Part shown: positions 43,614-53,974 of the stretch, piece by piece
Position numbering within the stretch: the first letter of the stretch is position 1
How the letters are laid out: each line of letters starts with the position of its first letter
NCBI GenBank assembly: GCA_021234155.1
Contig: JAJEKV010000075.1
Location: 122,001 to 186,000, forward strand
Direction of reading: 5' to 3'
From: Isoetes taiwanensis
Lineage: Eukaryota > Streptophyta > Lycopodiopsida > Isoetales > Isoetaceae
DNA length: 64,000 bases
Notes under the pieces: generated by a model
What the model was told of the DNA's origin: nothing
The model's database searches: none
The model's input: the letters and a program-made list of their open reading frames with translations, nothing else
Translations under genes and position numbers: made by a program

Positions 43614-45390
43614 ATGTGCGATTGAGAATGCTGCCCGGGATGGCTAATGCATATGGGGAACAATGATTCGACCACTAGCAAATGAATAGGGCTCGTGCTG
43701 AACATTTGAAGATTAGCTAGTAAATATTATTGTTTCATTGGTATATACTTGGTAATTGGCACTAGATATTAAAAGAAGATAGTTCAATAGTTGAATATTG
43801 TCTTGCAAATTCTTTCAATAGCTCGTGGTCCATCCCTTCCTCGTGCATTTGGGGTGGTTGATTCTAGCAATCTCACAAATAGGGCGTCGAAATTAGAGCT
43901 CTTGGCTATGGCGATGATTTGCATTCCGAAGGAGCCTAGGCATTTCAGGGATTGACAGCCATATTTCCATTTTGAGGAAATAAATGGAGATGGTGTATTT
44001 TTGGGTTGAAAAAAATAAAAAATAAAAGCAAAAACCTGACCGCGCTTTGTGTCGAAAAAAAAGAAAATTTGAAAATTTTAGTTTTGGCATGTTATGGGAT
44101 TTGTGCTATGTTTAATAAACTATGTGTTATTCATGAAATTGCCCATGCTTTTTGAATTTTTATATTTATTTCAAACTAAAAAACCATCATCTCTCATAAT
44201 AGACCAAAACATAAACATAAACATAAAACCAACCATAAACATGCAACCATAAACATAAGGATAATGCAAACATAAACAAACATAAACCATAAACATGAAC
44301 CATAAATGTCAACCATAAACATGCATAAAATCTTTTATGGCTACTGAAATAATTAAGCCACTAGGTCCATTACAGTCCTTGCCTTTACTTGGAACCATAG
44401 GAGTGTGTCTGATGATTGCGGGTTAGTCCAAATAACTCTAAGTGGTCAGGGGGTGTCATGTTTGAGAGGCAGACACACAGAGTGGTCCCGACTAGAATGT
44501 TGTTCTCATCCGAAATGGATTGTGTGGCACACAAACGCGAGGAACCGAGGCGAGCACGACGCGCGTCAGGGACCCGCGTTGTAGCATGCAACAACAAGGT
44601 GAAATGCACTTCCCAACTTCCAACTCAATCTGAACACGCACAAATTCCACAAGCCAAGGCTCTCAGTGGAAGTAGAGATATGTGTGATATCATACCTGCT
44701 CCTAAGGTTCCTAGGGCCAAACTCAGCTGTGACTAGTAAGCTCCTAAACTATGGGCAACACTATGCTCTAATATAAGTGGTGTGATCTTCGCGCCCGAAG
44801 TGTTGCTTCCGTGTAATATATTTGACCCTGTCCTCAAAGGACATAGGAGCAGAACCCTAGCCTATTGCATCTAATTTTTCAACCTTGTCAGTAACACTTT
44901 TGTCTTAGGAAAGACTCTGATCCTCAATTCCAACTCCCTTCTTTTTAGGAAATAGTAATATATAAATAGGGCATGTCTTCAATTGTGCACTTTAAGATGG
45001 TAAGATGATCTATCGCTCGATGATCCTTGCATGTTTTGTTGGTTACTACAGGTGCCAGGCACACCCCCACATTTTCCACTTGGATAAATGTGCATTTGTC
45101 TACATGGAAAAACTTGGATGCATTTCAATTGTATTAGGCTATGCGACGTTGGAATTGAGATTATTTTGAATTGGGCGACTTACTTCCTTCGTTTATAAAT
45201 AAGTAGCTTCAAGCAGCTAGAAAGCTAGCCTTAGATCTGTACTCTCAAAACTCCACTAAGAGAAGACAAACCTCACTCTATCTCCACTCTTGATATCCCA
45301 TGTTCCTCTTCAGCTGAGGTACCAAATGGTTCTAACTCGAGCAGTTTGTTTCATAAGCAAAGTTGGAGTTACATTTGAGGACCACGTGAA
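43614..45390. other. No gene seen; contains a CATAAA-type simple repeat
   Basis: At 44205-44330 there is an imperfect array of CATAAA/AACCATAAACAT units. The segment 45190-45300 has a TATA-like box (TTTATAAATAAG) followed by pyrimidine-rich sequence, as in an LTR or promoter, but no coding region follows. The + ORF at 45290-45544 crosses into the Copia-3 LTR and is not a gene. Confidence 0.45.
44205..44330. repeat. Degenerate CATAAA tandem repeat
   Basis: At least ten imperfect copies of ACCATAAACAT/CATAAA lie within about 125 bp. Confidence 0.75.
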
Positions 45391-45395
45391 AGTTT
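45391..45395. repeat. Copia-3 target-site duplication, left copy (AGTTT)
   Basis: AGTTT lies directly left of the TGATAG LTR terminus and recurs at 50889-50893, directly right of the CTTATCA terminus. Confidence 0.85.
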
Positions 45396-46230
45396 TGATA
45401 GAATTTAGAGGCAAGAATATGATTATCACAAGTGTAATGATAAAATGCCTAGCAAGATTCTTCCAATTCAAAATCTACATGAACACATGTAGTACAAATG
45501 AAGATCTAGTGGAGAGCCACAATATGGTCTCTATTCTCCACTAGATTAAACAAGTACTCAATATTATAAGATAATAGTTCTAATGGTCAATAAAACCATT
45601 TAGCTTTAAACCTTTAAACCATATAACTTCAGGCGTTTCATCGGGCATTGACCCGATTATCTTTGTAGCTTCAGTTGACTTGAGCATTCTTCACATCGGG
45701 CGGATCAACCTCGTAACTTCTTTGTCTACCCATGTTCTCACCGGTTCGCATTCATAATCGTAAAATCCGTGGTTAAGGAAGAGATCTACTTTCCAATCCG
45801 GGCCTTTTCTCATGCACGTATATATATCCCACGGGATAAACATAACGAGCATTTGTGTTCACAATATCCCACCGTGGTCCTTTGCTAGAAATTGGCTTTT
45901 GAACCATTGAACCTTATTTTCGAATTTATATGCTTTCTTCTTGCAACCTTAACCATGGTGACAATATTAGGTTCTCAACCTTCAATGAACATTTCTAATG
46001 AGCACTAAACTGGCAACTTTTACATAATTCTCATGATTGTCTGGCCTACTGCCACTGCTTCTCATAGGCAGACACATTGGATTGCTTAAGTCTTCATGCA
46101 GCATAGGTTACAACATTCAGCAACTTGTGAATCCACTTAGATCATTATCTGCTCACTTGCATCCTAAATGCAATCACTGCCACTGCTTCTCATGATTGCA
46201 ACACAGACTTATAAAGCTGAAATCTTATCA
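45396..46230 (-). repeat. Copia-3 3' LTR
   Basis: 835 bp, co-linear with the split 5' LTR at 47427-48267 and 50870-50888. The long match begins at TGATAGAATTTAG and continues through the ATTGCAACACAGACTT region. Confidence 0.9.
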
Positions 46231-46259
46231 CTCCTCCTTCACTTATAAGTGCGTATATA

Positions 46260-47402
46260 TTAGACACATTTAACTCACCTTTAAAAGCACACATATTTAT
46301 TTTACGGCAATGCCTTAGTCAAAATGCGCAACACCGCTTATTTGTTTCAACATACTTCATATAGATTATCTTCTTGTCAGCTAGATCCCGAATGAAATGC
46401 ATGCTCAATTCAATATGTTTGGTCCTGTCATGATGCACAGGATTCTTCACAATTGCTATGCAGCTCGACTATCCTGGTCCATATGTCAAAGAGGGCTCCA
46501 TTTGTTCACAATACAATTCATTTTAATAATCTTCTTAGCCACACTACCTCTTTGGCAACTAATCAATGTACTGCATGATGCCTTCAAGGTGAACTCTCAT
46601 GGCTACTGCAGCTTGTCTTTTACATCTCCAAGAAATCACTCCTCCTCCAAGAAATATTGTATACCCTGATGTGGATCTTCTTGTATGCAAGTCTCCTCCC
46701 CAATCTGCATCACTATAGCATTTCATGATTAGATTTTCTGAATTGAAACAAATACCATGTCCTTGAGTGCCTTTGAGATATTTCAAGACTCGTTTGGCAG
46801 CCTCCCAATGTTCTCTGGTTGCATTGTCAACCCCAGCCCCTTCTAGGTCAGCAATCAAGTTATCAAACTTATTGAAAAACTCGGATACATCTTCATCCTC
46901 TCTAAGCTTTAGATTCCTTAACTCATTTTCCAATAAATCTATTTGAGAGGATGTTTTCTCCTCATAGTGCTTAAGTAAAAATTTCCACATCTCCCTAGGA
47001 TTTGAGAGACCTTAACTTCAAGCGTATAGCAGGACTTACCTTACAAGTTATGATTCCTTGTGCTTCCTTGACTTTAGCCTGCAATGATTTCCCTCCCGCA
47101 TCGGGTACCTCCTCCGAACGTCAAAGACTAGTACACGAGCCCCGCACTGCAGCTCTCCCGAGCTGCACCCGGGCTCCTGTGCTTCCCCCCCGCAGATTGA
47201 CCACCGGCGGCTCAGGTTCTTGAACCTATAGAAGCTGTTCTAGTTAGCACATCTGCTGCCACTGAGCTATTAAGATCAACCACCTCCCAGAGCTCCTCCA
47301 CATCCAGAACATGCATTATGGCATCCTTCCATATTTGAAATCCTGGACCACCTTTGTATACGTCTATGGTGTTGAGCAAACTTGCTCCAAATCTGCTAGA
47401 CA
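46260..47402 (-). pseudogene. Copia-3 gag fused to RNase H (protease-integrase-RT deleted)
   Basis: Gag begins with MSSRFGASLLNTIDVYKGG (ATG at about 47402) and is followed by a frameshifted stretch (47210-46995). Then comes an open frame 46990-46559 in which gag (KTSSQIDLLENELRNL, EFFNKFDNLIADLEGAGVD) passes without a break into RNase H (REHWEAAKRVLKYLKG, YSDADWGGD, STSGYTIFLGGG). The junction is at about 46828-46833. RNase H remnants with stops continue to about 46260. About 2.7 kb present in Copia-2 is absent. An internal recombination or template switch is the likely cause. Confidence 0.88.
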
Positions 47403-47426
47403 TGATTGAGATGGCTCTGATACCAC

Positions 47427-48267
47427 TGATAGAATTTAGAGGCAAGAATATGATTATCACAAGTGTAATGATATAATGTCTAGCAAGATTCTTCCAATTC
47501 AAAATCTACATGAACACATGTAGTACAAATGAAGATCTAGTGGAGAGCCACAATATGGTCTCTAATCTCCACTAGATTAAACAAGTACTCAATATTATAA
47601 GATAATAGTTCTAATGGTCAATAAAACCATTTAGCTTTAAAACTTTAAACCATATAACTCAGTTACTGTTCATCGGGCATTGACCCGATTCATCGTAGCT
47701 TCGATTGACTTGAGCATTCTTCACATACGGGCGGATCAACCTCGTAACTTTCCTTTGTCTACCCATGTTCTCACCGGTTCCGCATTCATAATCGTAAATC
47801 CGGCGGTTAAGGAAGAGATCTACTTTCCAATCCGGGCCTTTTCTCATGCCTGTATATATCCCACAGGATAAACATAACGAACGAGCTGTGTTCACAATAT
47901 CCCACAGGATCACTGCTAGAAATTGGCTTTTGAACCATTGAACCTTATTTTCGAATTTATATGCTTTCTTCTTGCAACCTAACCATGGTGACAATATTAG
48001 GTTCTCAACCTTCAATGAACATTTCTAATGAGCACTAAACTGGCAACTTATCTTCAATGTCTGTACCCTAGGTAATTACATAATTCTCATGATTGTCTGG
48101 CCTACTGCCACTGCTTCTCATAGGCAGACACATTGGATTGCTTAAATCTTCATGCAGCATAGGTTACAACATTCAGCAACTTGTGAATCCACTTAGATCA
48201 TTATCTGCTCACTTGCATCCTAAATGCAATCACTGCCACTGCTTCTCATGATTGCAACACAGACTTA
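47427..48267 (-). repeat. Copia-3 5' LTR, main part
   Basis: 841 bp matching the 3' LTR. At 48267 the match breaks after ACAGACTTA. The missing last 19 bp (TAAAGCTGAAATCTTATCA) are found at 50870-50888. Confidence 0.9.
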
Positions 48268-50869
48268 ATATGTAGCATAATGACAGGGGTTTTTTTTTGC
48301 GTTTTTATACATTTTTTGCTAAGGTTTTCCTATGATTTGGTGGTTGTATTCATCTATGTGTACTAAATAGTATTTCTAGAGTGCATCGTTTCTTGGCCAT
48401 TGATTTTTATAAGAGGCAGAATCGTACGGTTGTAATTAAATTCATCTCGTTTGCATAGGGTGGAACATAGTCTAATTTTGGTATTAATTATTTTTTTTAA
48501 GGGGCCGAAAAGGCATGCAAACATCGAACCCTTTTGCTAGGGTTTCAAGATCTTCACAAATTTTTGGGTGGTTGATTCACCTGCTCATGATCTTCGGTTT
48601 ATGCTAGATATGCAAGCCCAAGTGTAAAATATTTTAGGGTTTACGCTTCTTGTAAGCGGACTTCGGATACTGTGAACAAAGCCCGATAAATCGATTGGAT
48701 TTTTTCATGCTATAATGGCCGAAGACTCGTTACCGGATTTGAAGTCCGGATTTGGCAGCGGCTGAGTGAGGATCTTGCATCAGACAAAGATGGATATGGC
48801 ATTGGATGATTGAGGTACTTGTATCGGATTTGGAGTGCAGCATGGAGTCCGGATTTGCCGCCGGCGTTATCTCGGGTTATAGTCAACTTGGTGTTCGATT
48901 TGCATTTTGCATTTGCTCTTGTGTGATCGAACAATGCCATTTTGTCTACATCGGATCGGCTAGAGGTTCGGCGGCGGCGAGCAAAGGTCGATAAAAGCAA
49001 TTGAATATATAGTTGCGAAAGAGGGGTTTTGTATGCGGGAAAGAGAAGTAGAAACCGATGGCCATATTCGGTAAATCTATTCTTCTTATGTTTGCTTGCT
49101 TAAAATAAGTGCTTGGTTTTTGTACTGTGCCGGGATCCAGGGGTCTTTTAAAGCAAGCAAATTTAGCCATGAATCATACTCGGATGCATTATGGAGTCCA
49201 GGGATTTTGCCAGCAGCGTTACCTCACGTTATAGTCAACTTCGTGTTTGATTTCCATTTGCACCACTCTTGTGTGATCCGAGCAGTGCCATTTTGTCTAC
49301 ATATCGGATCCGGCTAGAGGTTCCGCAGCGATGAGCAAAGGTCGATAAAAGCGATAAAAACGAGGGTTTTGTATCGCGGGCGGCCGTAAAAGTAGAAACC
49401 GATGGCCATATTCTCGGTAAATATATTGTTCTTGTGTTTGCTTGCTTAAAATAAGTGCTTGGTTTTTGTATACATTAACATGATCTAGGGTCTTTTAAAG
49501 CAAAGCAAATTTGGCCATGAATCATAACCGGTGCATTATATTTCTTTTAGCTCTTCCTACATTAAATATGTAAACAAGCGATTACGTTGCTTGTTCCTTA
49601 GATTAGCTAATATTGCCATAGGATATGGATGGATACGATTTTATTGTGAGTTACGCAAATAAGAATAATCATACGTAACAACTTCCACGGTTTCTTGCTT
49701 TTTTTTCAGTTAGGCAATATTCCACATTATTGCGGTCCATATTACAAGCGGGATATGGATCGAGGAGAGTTTCATAAAGTAACATCATCTCGTATGCTTT
49801 GCAATGATCTTGAAAGCGTTATATCTTCTCCAACAAAAAGTGTTATGTTATTTGCTTTTATTGTAAAACAAATCATTTATAAGAAGACGACTCTCTCAAC
49901 TTAGCGATATCTCATTCAATATGGTCGAAACATTAGTTGTATTTATTAGTAACGAGATGGTGAAGCATTTGGTGAGATCTCAATCATAGTAAGCGGATGG
50001 TGAAGCATTTGGTTAAATCTCATTTGGGCATTTCTTCCTTGTAAGAATCATCTTTTCACTTATTTAGAATTATTGTCTTTAACTCTTGTTATAGTTTACT
50101 TTTGAAGGGGCATGCATGGACTCATACATTCCTTGTTGGCAACTACCATATAAATCGTTGCAATACATACACCAACACATCTCCACATGCTTTGCATCTT
50201 ACGGCCAAAAGTAGCACGTGGACCTCTTATGGGAAGAGCATAAACTTGTGGGTGGTTTATGAACTAAGTATTTTCAATGTTAATAAATGATTAATCCCAC
50301 ATTCCACATTACATTCGTTATACCCTACATTCACTACATGTGTTCAACTACAATATCAAGCTTCTTAGTAATTAATTTGTTTTTTGTTGGGGCCGAAGGC
50401 CCAATTTTTTTTTAAAACAACCCACATAACTATCATTAACATTAATTCACATAAACCATTACATCCAACACTTTTAGATTAAAATCCCCTAAAACCCCCT
50501 TTGGTTTGGGTGCATATTCACCACGAGGGTGGCGTAGGGCAGCGAGAGCCCTCATAATTGTATTTTTACGCATTACAAAATCAACACCATATAGTATTCC
50601 GCTTGAAATCTTATAGTATTATGCGAACCTTGTTATCAATTATAGCAAATTTTGTACTTGCATACCCCACAAGCGAGGAACTTTACGTGCGGTGTAGATT
50701 AAGGAATAAAGGGGTGAATATACCTATCCAACAGCTCTCGTTGCCCGGAGTCACCCCTCGTGTGAATATGCACCCAAACCAAAGGGGGTTTTAGGGGGAT
50801 TTTAATCTAAAAGTGTTGGATGTAATGGTTTATGTGAATTAATGTTAATGATAGTTATGTGGGTTGTTT
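48268..50869. mobile_element. 2.6-kb insert within the Copia-3 5' LTR
   Basis: Removing these 2,602 bp rejoins the LTR exactly (ACTTA|TAAAGC) with no target duplication. The insert contains AT-rich sequence, a 349-bp tandem duplication (48838-49534) and, at its right end, a long-TIR fold-back element (50414-50870). I find no transposase. Its left end (ATATGTAGC) is neither a match to the right terminus nor a canonical Helitron start, so the insertion mechanism is open. Confidence 0.65.
48838..49534 (+). repeat. 349-bp tandem duplication
   Basis: Two adjacent diverged units start near 48838 and 49187. Shared landmarks at a 349-bp offset include ATGGAGTCC, ATTTTGTCTACAT, GAGCAAAGGTCGATAAAAGC, AGAAACCGATGGCCATATT and TTGCTTGCTTAAAATAAGTG. 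The second unit has small indels. No coding frame is conserved. Confidence 0.85.
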
Positions 50870-50870
50870 T
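50414..50870. mobile_element. MITE-like fold-back element with ~130-bp terminal inverted repeats
   Basis: The first ~135 bp (from AAAACAACCCACATAAC) reappear reverse-complemented at about 50732-50870, ending GTTATGTGGGTTGTTTT. The outer ~105 bp are almost perfect and the inner part, with AACGAGAGC/CAGCGAGAGC, is looser. The loop is about 180 bp, with no transposase. Flanking TTT/AAA blurs any target duplication. The superfamily is not determined. Confidence 0.85.
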
Positions 50871-50888
50871 AAAGCTGAAATCTTATCA
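50870..50888 (-). repeat. Copia-3 5' LTR, terminal 19 bp
   Basis: TAAAGCTGAAATCTTATCA matches 46212-46230 exactly and is followed by the AGTTT target duplication at 50889-50893. Confidence 0.88.
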
Positions 50889-50893
50889 AGTTT
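50889..50893. repeat. Copia-3 target-site duplication, right copy (AGTTT)
   Basis: Second copy of the AGTTT found at 45391-45395. Confidence 0.85.
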
Positions 50894-50979
50894 TTTGCGA
50901 CTATAATTTTATATACATTTGACTTATGAGAAATAAGAAATATACTTATGTTGCCATGCTCCATATTTTGTGAAATTTA

Positions 50980-52490
50980 CCTGATCATTCTGTTGCGAAA
51001 CCTCTTTCAAATGCCTTAGTTCGATCTACTTGCATTTCTTCACGCTGATTCTCTTTCCCCTCTAAGACTGCTTGTACCTGAAATAGCATAATTAAACAAC
51101 ATAAATGATTGAAAAAGCGGACATGTTCCCAAGTTTGTGATAGAAATCAATGCACAAATGGAATCAGCGATTGAACAAAATTTGTGATGGAAACCAATGC
51201 ACAGGCTTGTGGGCATACTCCAATTTTTTTCTACCTCCAGCAGTTGTTTGTCATCCCCAAGTTTCTATCTAGATATGGGAAGCTCATGGCATGCCTGAGA
51301 AAACCAATTTAGATAAGACTGCTGTTATAGAATCTTCTGTTCCAATGTTTGCGTAATACACTCTGAGTAATACCTTTCATTTCTAACGGCCTTAGTTAAA
51401 TCCTCCTATATAACGAACAAATTTGTTTACTTTAATCATAACTCTTACCACAAATAATCCAAGAGGTGAAAACTTATCTTTTCTTTCTGCTGAACATTCA
51501 TATTGGATAAATGACGCTCCAAAAAACTTGTCCTCCATCTGCAATGGTTGAAAGACATAAAAGATCATAATACTCCCATATTAAGAACAAGATTTAACAT
51601 GAGTATGCCAATGCAAAATATTTTATGTTTATGCAATACAGCTCATTACTTTTCATATCTAAAATCTGTTTATCTTAATGTGCTCAGCTCAAGAAATTGC
51701 TAGTGCTTGTTGATAGGCCTCAATCAAGGTCTTCGTGCTCAGCAACTTTTCCTTGGTGCGAACTGAAAATGCCAAAGAGAGAAAAAAAAATAGTTCTAAG
51801 AAACTACAAACCAATTATTTGTTTGAGGCTGCAAAAACTCATTGATTTCCTCAAAAGACTCTTCAATGTGTACCATCTGAAAGATGCATTGTCCATCGAG
51901 TCTCTCAAGGTTCTTTTGCTGCTCTATGCAGTCTTCTTTCTCTAAGCTATTTTACCCAAGAAACACAATAGAACCTTTATCCTTACATTACAGACTTCTG
52001 ATTATGTCTTCTTCAGTTTCTGGACAAGCCCTACATGACCTCCATTCTCTCGTCATAAGTTAGCCTTTTTTGTAACTTCTGTTGTAGAAAGCTTTGATGT
52101 GATTCGGCTGTGAAAGGATCAACATTAAACCTAATTTAATTCGAGTGTTTTACGAATCAAGAAGTAAGACCCACTAAAGTATCTTCTTGTAGCTGGGCCT
52201 CTAACTCGTGCATGATTCGATAATTTGATCACATAAGGTTTTAATGGACAAGGAATTAGAATAAGCGGATTTCGAGCTCGACTCCCTATTTAGCTTCTCT
52301 TTTAACATTTGTTCTCGTTATGGGATTACAAGCTTTAAGCTGGAGGCTACACAACAATTCTTCTTATCTTTGAAGCAAAACATACCAAGTAAAAGCTAAA
52401 AATCTTTGTGATATTTTTAAGGTGGTAAAACTCTCTTAGTTCTCGTGATCGACTTCATAATTGCATCAATTTTGGGCTCTAAACATTTGA
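50980..52490 (-). pseudogene. ZYP1-like gene fragment, inverted copy (left arm)
   Basis: This segment is the reverse complement, diverged, of 53975-55417. Exons and introns both match, for example the GAATCACATCAAAGC exon start (about 52110-52095) and the TTGATAGGCCTCAATCAAGG segment (51709-51728). Intron retention shows DNA-level duplication rather than retroposition. Compared with the right arm it has extra sequence near 51880-51960 and several disabling changes. Its outer end is close to the Copia-3 insertion. The parent protein is inferred from the better-preserved right arm. Confidence 0.75.
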
Positions 52491-52595
52491 TCTCTTTGAA
52501 GGCGGGGGACATATTATTGAGAGAAGGGGCTCTCTGAACATTTGATCTCTGTGAAGGCAAGACATATTACTTGAGAGGCGGGCGTCTTTTTGTAG

Positions 52596-53073
52596 GTCTT
52601 GAAGACCCAACACACAGATCCGGGGCCGTGGAGATGCTACAATATAGGTTGAACTTAGAGATCTTCAAAATGGTATCAAGGTTGTAGAGAGATTGAGGAC
52701 TTCAGAAGCAGTTGAGAAAGCTTATGTTGAGGAGAAAAAATATACATACTTGTACGAAGATGGCAACAATGCCGTGCTTATGGAATCTGAAACCTTTGAG
52801 CAACTTGAGGTACCTCAAACTTTGTTTGGTAATGGTGCTGCGTATTTGGTTGATGGAATGCAAGTTTCTGTTAATGTATATGATAGCAACCTAATCTCAG
52901 CACTAGTTCCTTCTCCCGTCACTTGTACTGTATCTCAAGCAGAATCTTACATCAGAGGTCAGACAGAAACTCCTTATAATATTGGATAATGGTGTGCAAA
53001 CTATGGCGCCACCATTAACTGTGGACACATCAGACAATGCTTATATGACAAGGGTAAAGCATTGTAGATGTAC
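52596..53073 (+). pseudogene. Elongation factor P (organellar type) exon fragment
   Basis: After an acceptor-like TTTTTGTAG (ending 52595), coding-like sequence resembles plant organellar EF-P: VLKTQHT, a Gly/Arg loop, VELRDLQNG, then VVERLRTSEAVEKAYVEEKK, TFEQLEVPQTLFG, VPSPVTCTV and, in another frame, LDNGVQTMAPP. EF-P aids ribosomes at polyproline stretches. Defects: a frameshift in the Arg loop, a TAG just before VELRD, and a frameshift near 52980. The N-terminal domain is missing. It lies between the inverted ZYP1-like arms. The retained splice acceptor argues for a genomic rather than mRNA-derived copy. Confidence 0.85.
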
Positions 53074-53974
53074 CAGCATTAGCCATAATAATATACCTTG
53101 GTAATGGGGTTAAGATACTGTAGAAGAATTTATTTCGAATTGTACATTCGAGGATGATGCTTATGAGGCCCAAGTCTAATCTTTACCATAGAAAGAGGTA
53201 TGCTATCTTTCTGTCTCTAAGTGCAGTGAGAATTCCAGCAGATGCAAAAATAAAATGTAAGGCTCTTTCTGGTTTGTTAACTTCATCTGGCACATTCTTA
53301 CTAAGGTATTTGTTTTGTTAGAATCAGTACGGGCGAAGAAAGATAATTTGCCAAATTTGCAGTTCAATCAGATGTTTCTTTGTTGACTCCCAATGCATCT
53401 CAATGGCAAATATATCTAAATATTCGTTCGCAGACCCGAGTTGTTGGGTCATTTGGACAGGCATTGTGGTCTACTCTTGGGGGAAACAATAGGGATGTTG
53501 TGAATCAAGAAGCAATATTAGAGGCCCCTAATGGATTGAGGAGGCTAATCCGGCGCCGTAGCTCCGGCGGAAGTACTGTTGCATTTTGGAAAGTTAAATA
53601 CGGCCGAAGTCTAGTAGTATTTGTTTTCAAAGGCCCTAACATTTTTCCATGGTTTTGGGGCATGTACAAGTATGCCAAAACTGTATTGAAGTTTAAGCTT
53701 TCAATGGTGTTTTTGGTGTTCAAGGATTGGCCAGGAGCGTCTTTTGCAAGTGCATAGAGCCTTGACTATGGCCTTGACTATGGCGGTGGATATCAAATGT
53801 CGGACATCAAATGTTGGCATACTTCATACAAGGACTTCATATACATCATATACATGGAAAAAACCATGGAAAATTATTGGGGCCTTTCTTCAATGGCAGA
53901 TCGTAGAACTACTGGAGCTATGACGACGTTTATCACGGATCAGCCTTCTCAAGCCGTTAGTGCCCTTCTTAGAG
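53074..53974. other. Spacer between the inverted arms; one unidentified ORF
   Basis: A 125-codon + ORF at 53380-53757 (beginning around LTPNASQWQIYLN) is the only sizeable frame. I do not recognise it. It may be another captured exon. No element ends were found. Confidence 0.4.

Larger units (their letters stand above)
45396..50888 (-). mobile_element. Copia-3, internally deleted non-autonomous copia element
   Basis: On the minus strand: 5' LTR (50888-50870 plus 48267-47427, split by an insert), primer site TGGTATCAGAGC (about 47425-47414), truncated gag fused to RNase H (47402-46260), GGAGGAG polypurine tract (about 46242-46231) and 3' LTR (46230-45396, 835 bp). The LTR ends are TGATAAG...CTATCA, and the whole element is flanked by AGTTT. 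Protease, integrase and RT are deleted, so any mobility would have needed enzymes from a relative such as Copia-2. Confidence 0.9.

Noticed and set aside
44385-44736. ORFs on both strands near 44.4-44.7 kb
   Set aside because: They overlap each other, show no family resemblance and lie in sequence that looks like old noncoding repeat.
48268-50869. Helitron interpretation of the Copia-3 LTR insert
   Set aside because: The A|T insertion without duplication fits, but neither TC at the 5' end nor a CTRR terminus with hairpin was found in either orientation.
52596-53073. Functional EF-P gene
   Set aside because: The N-terminal domain is missing, and there is a stop codon and frameshifts within the fragment.
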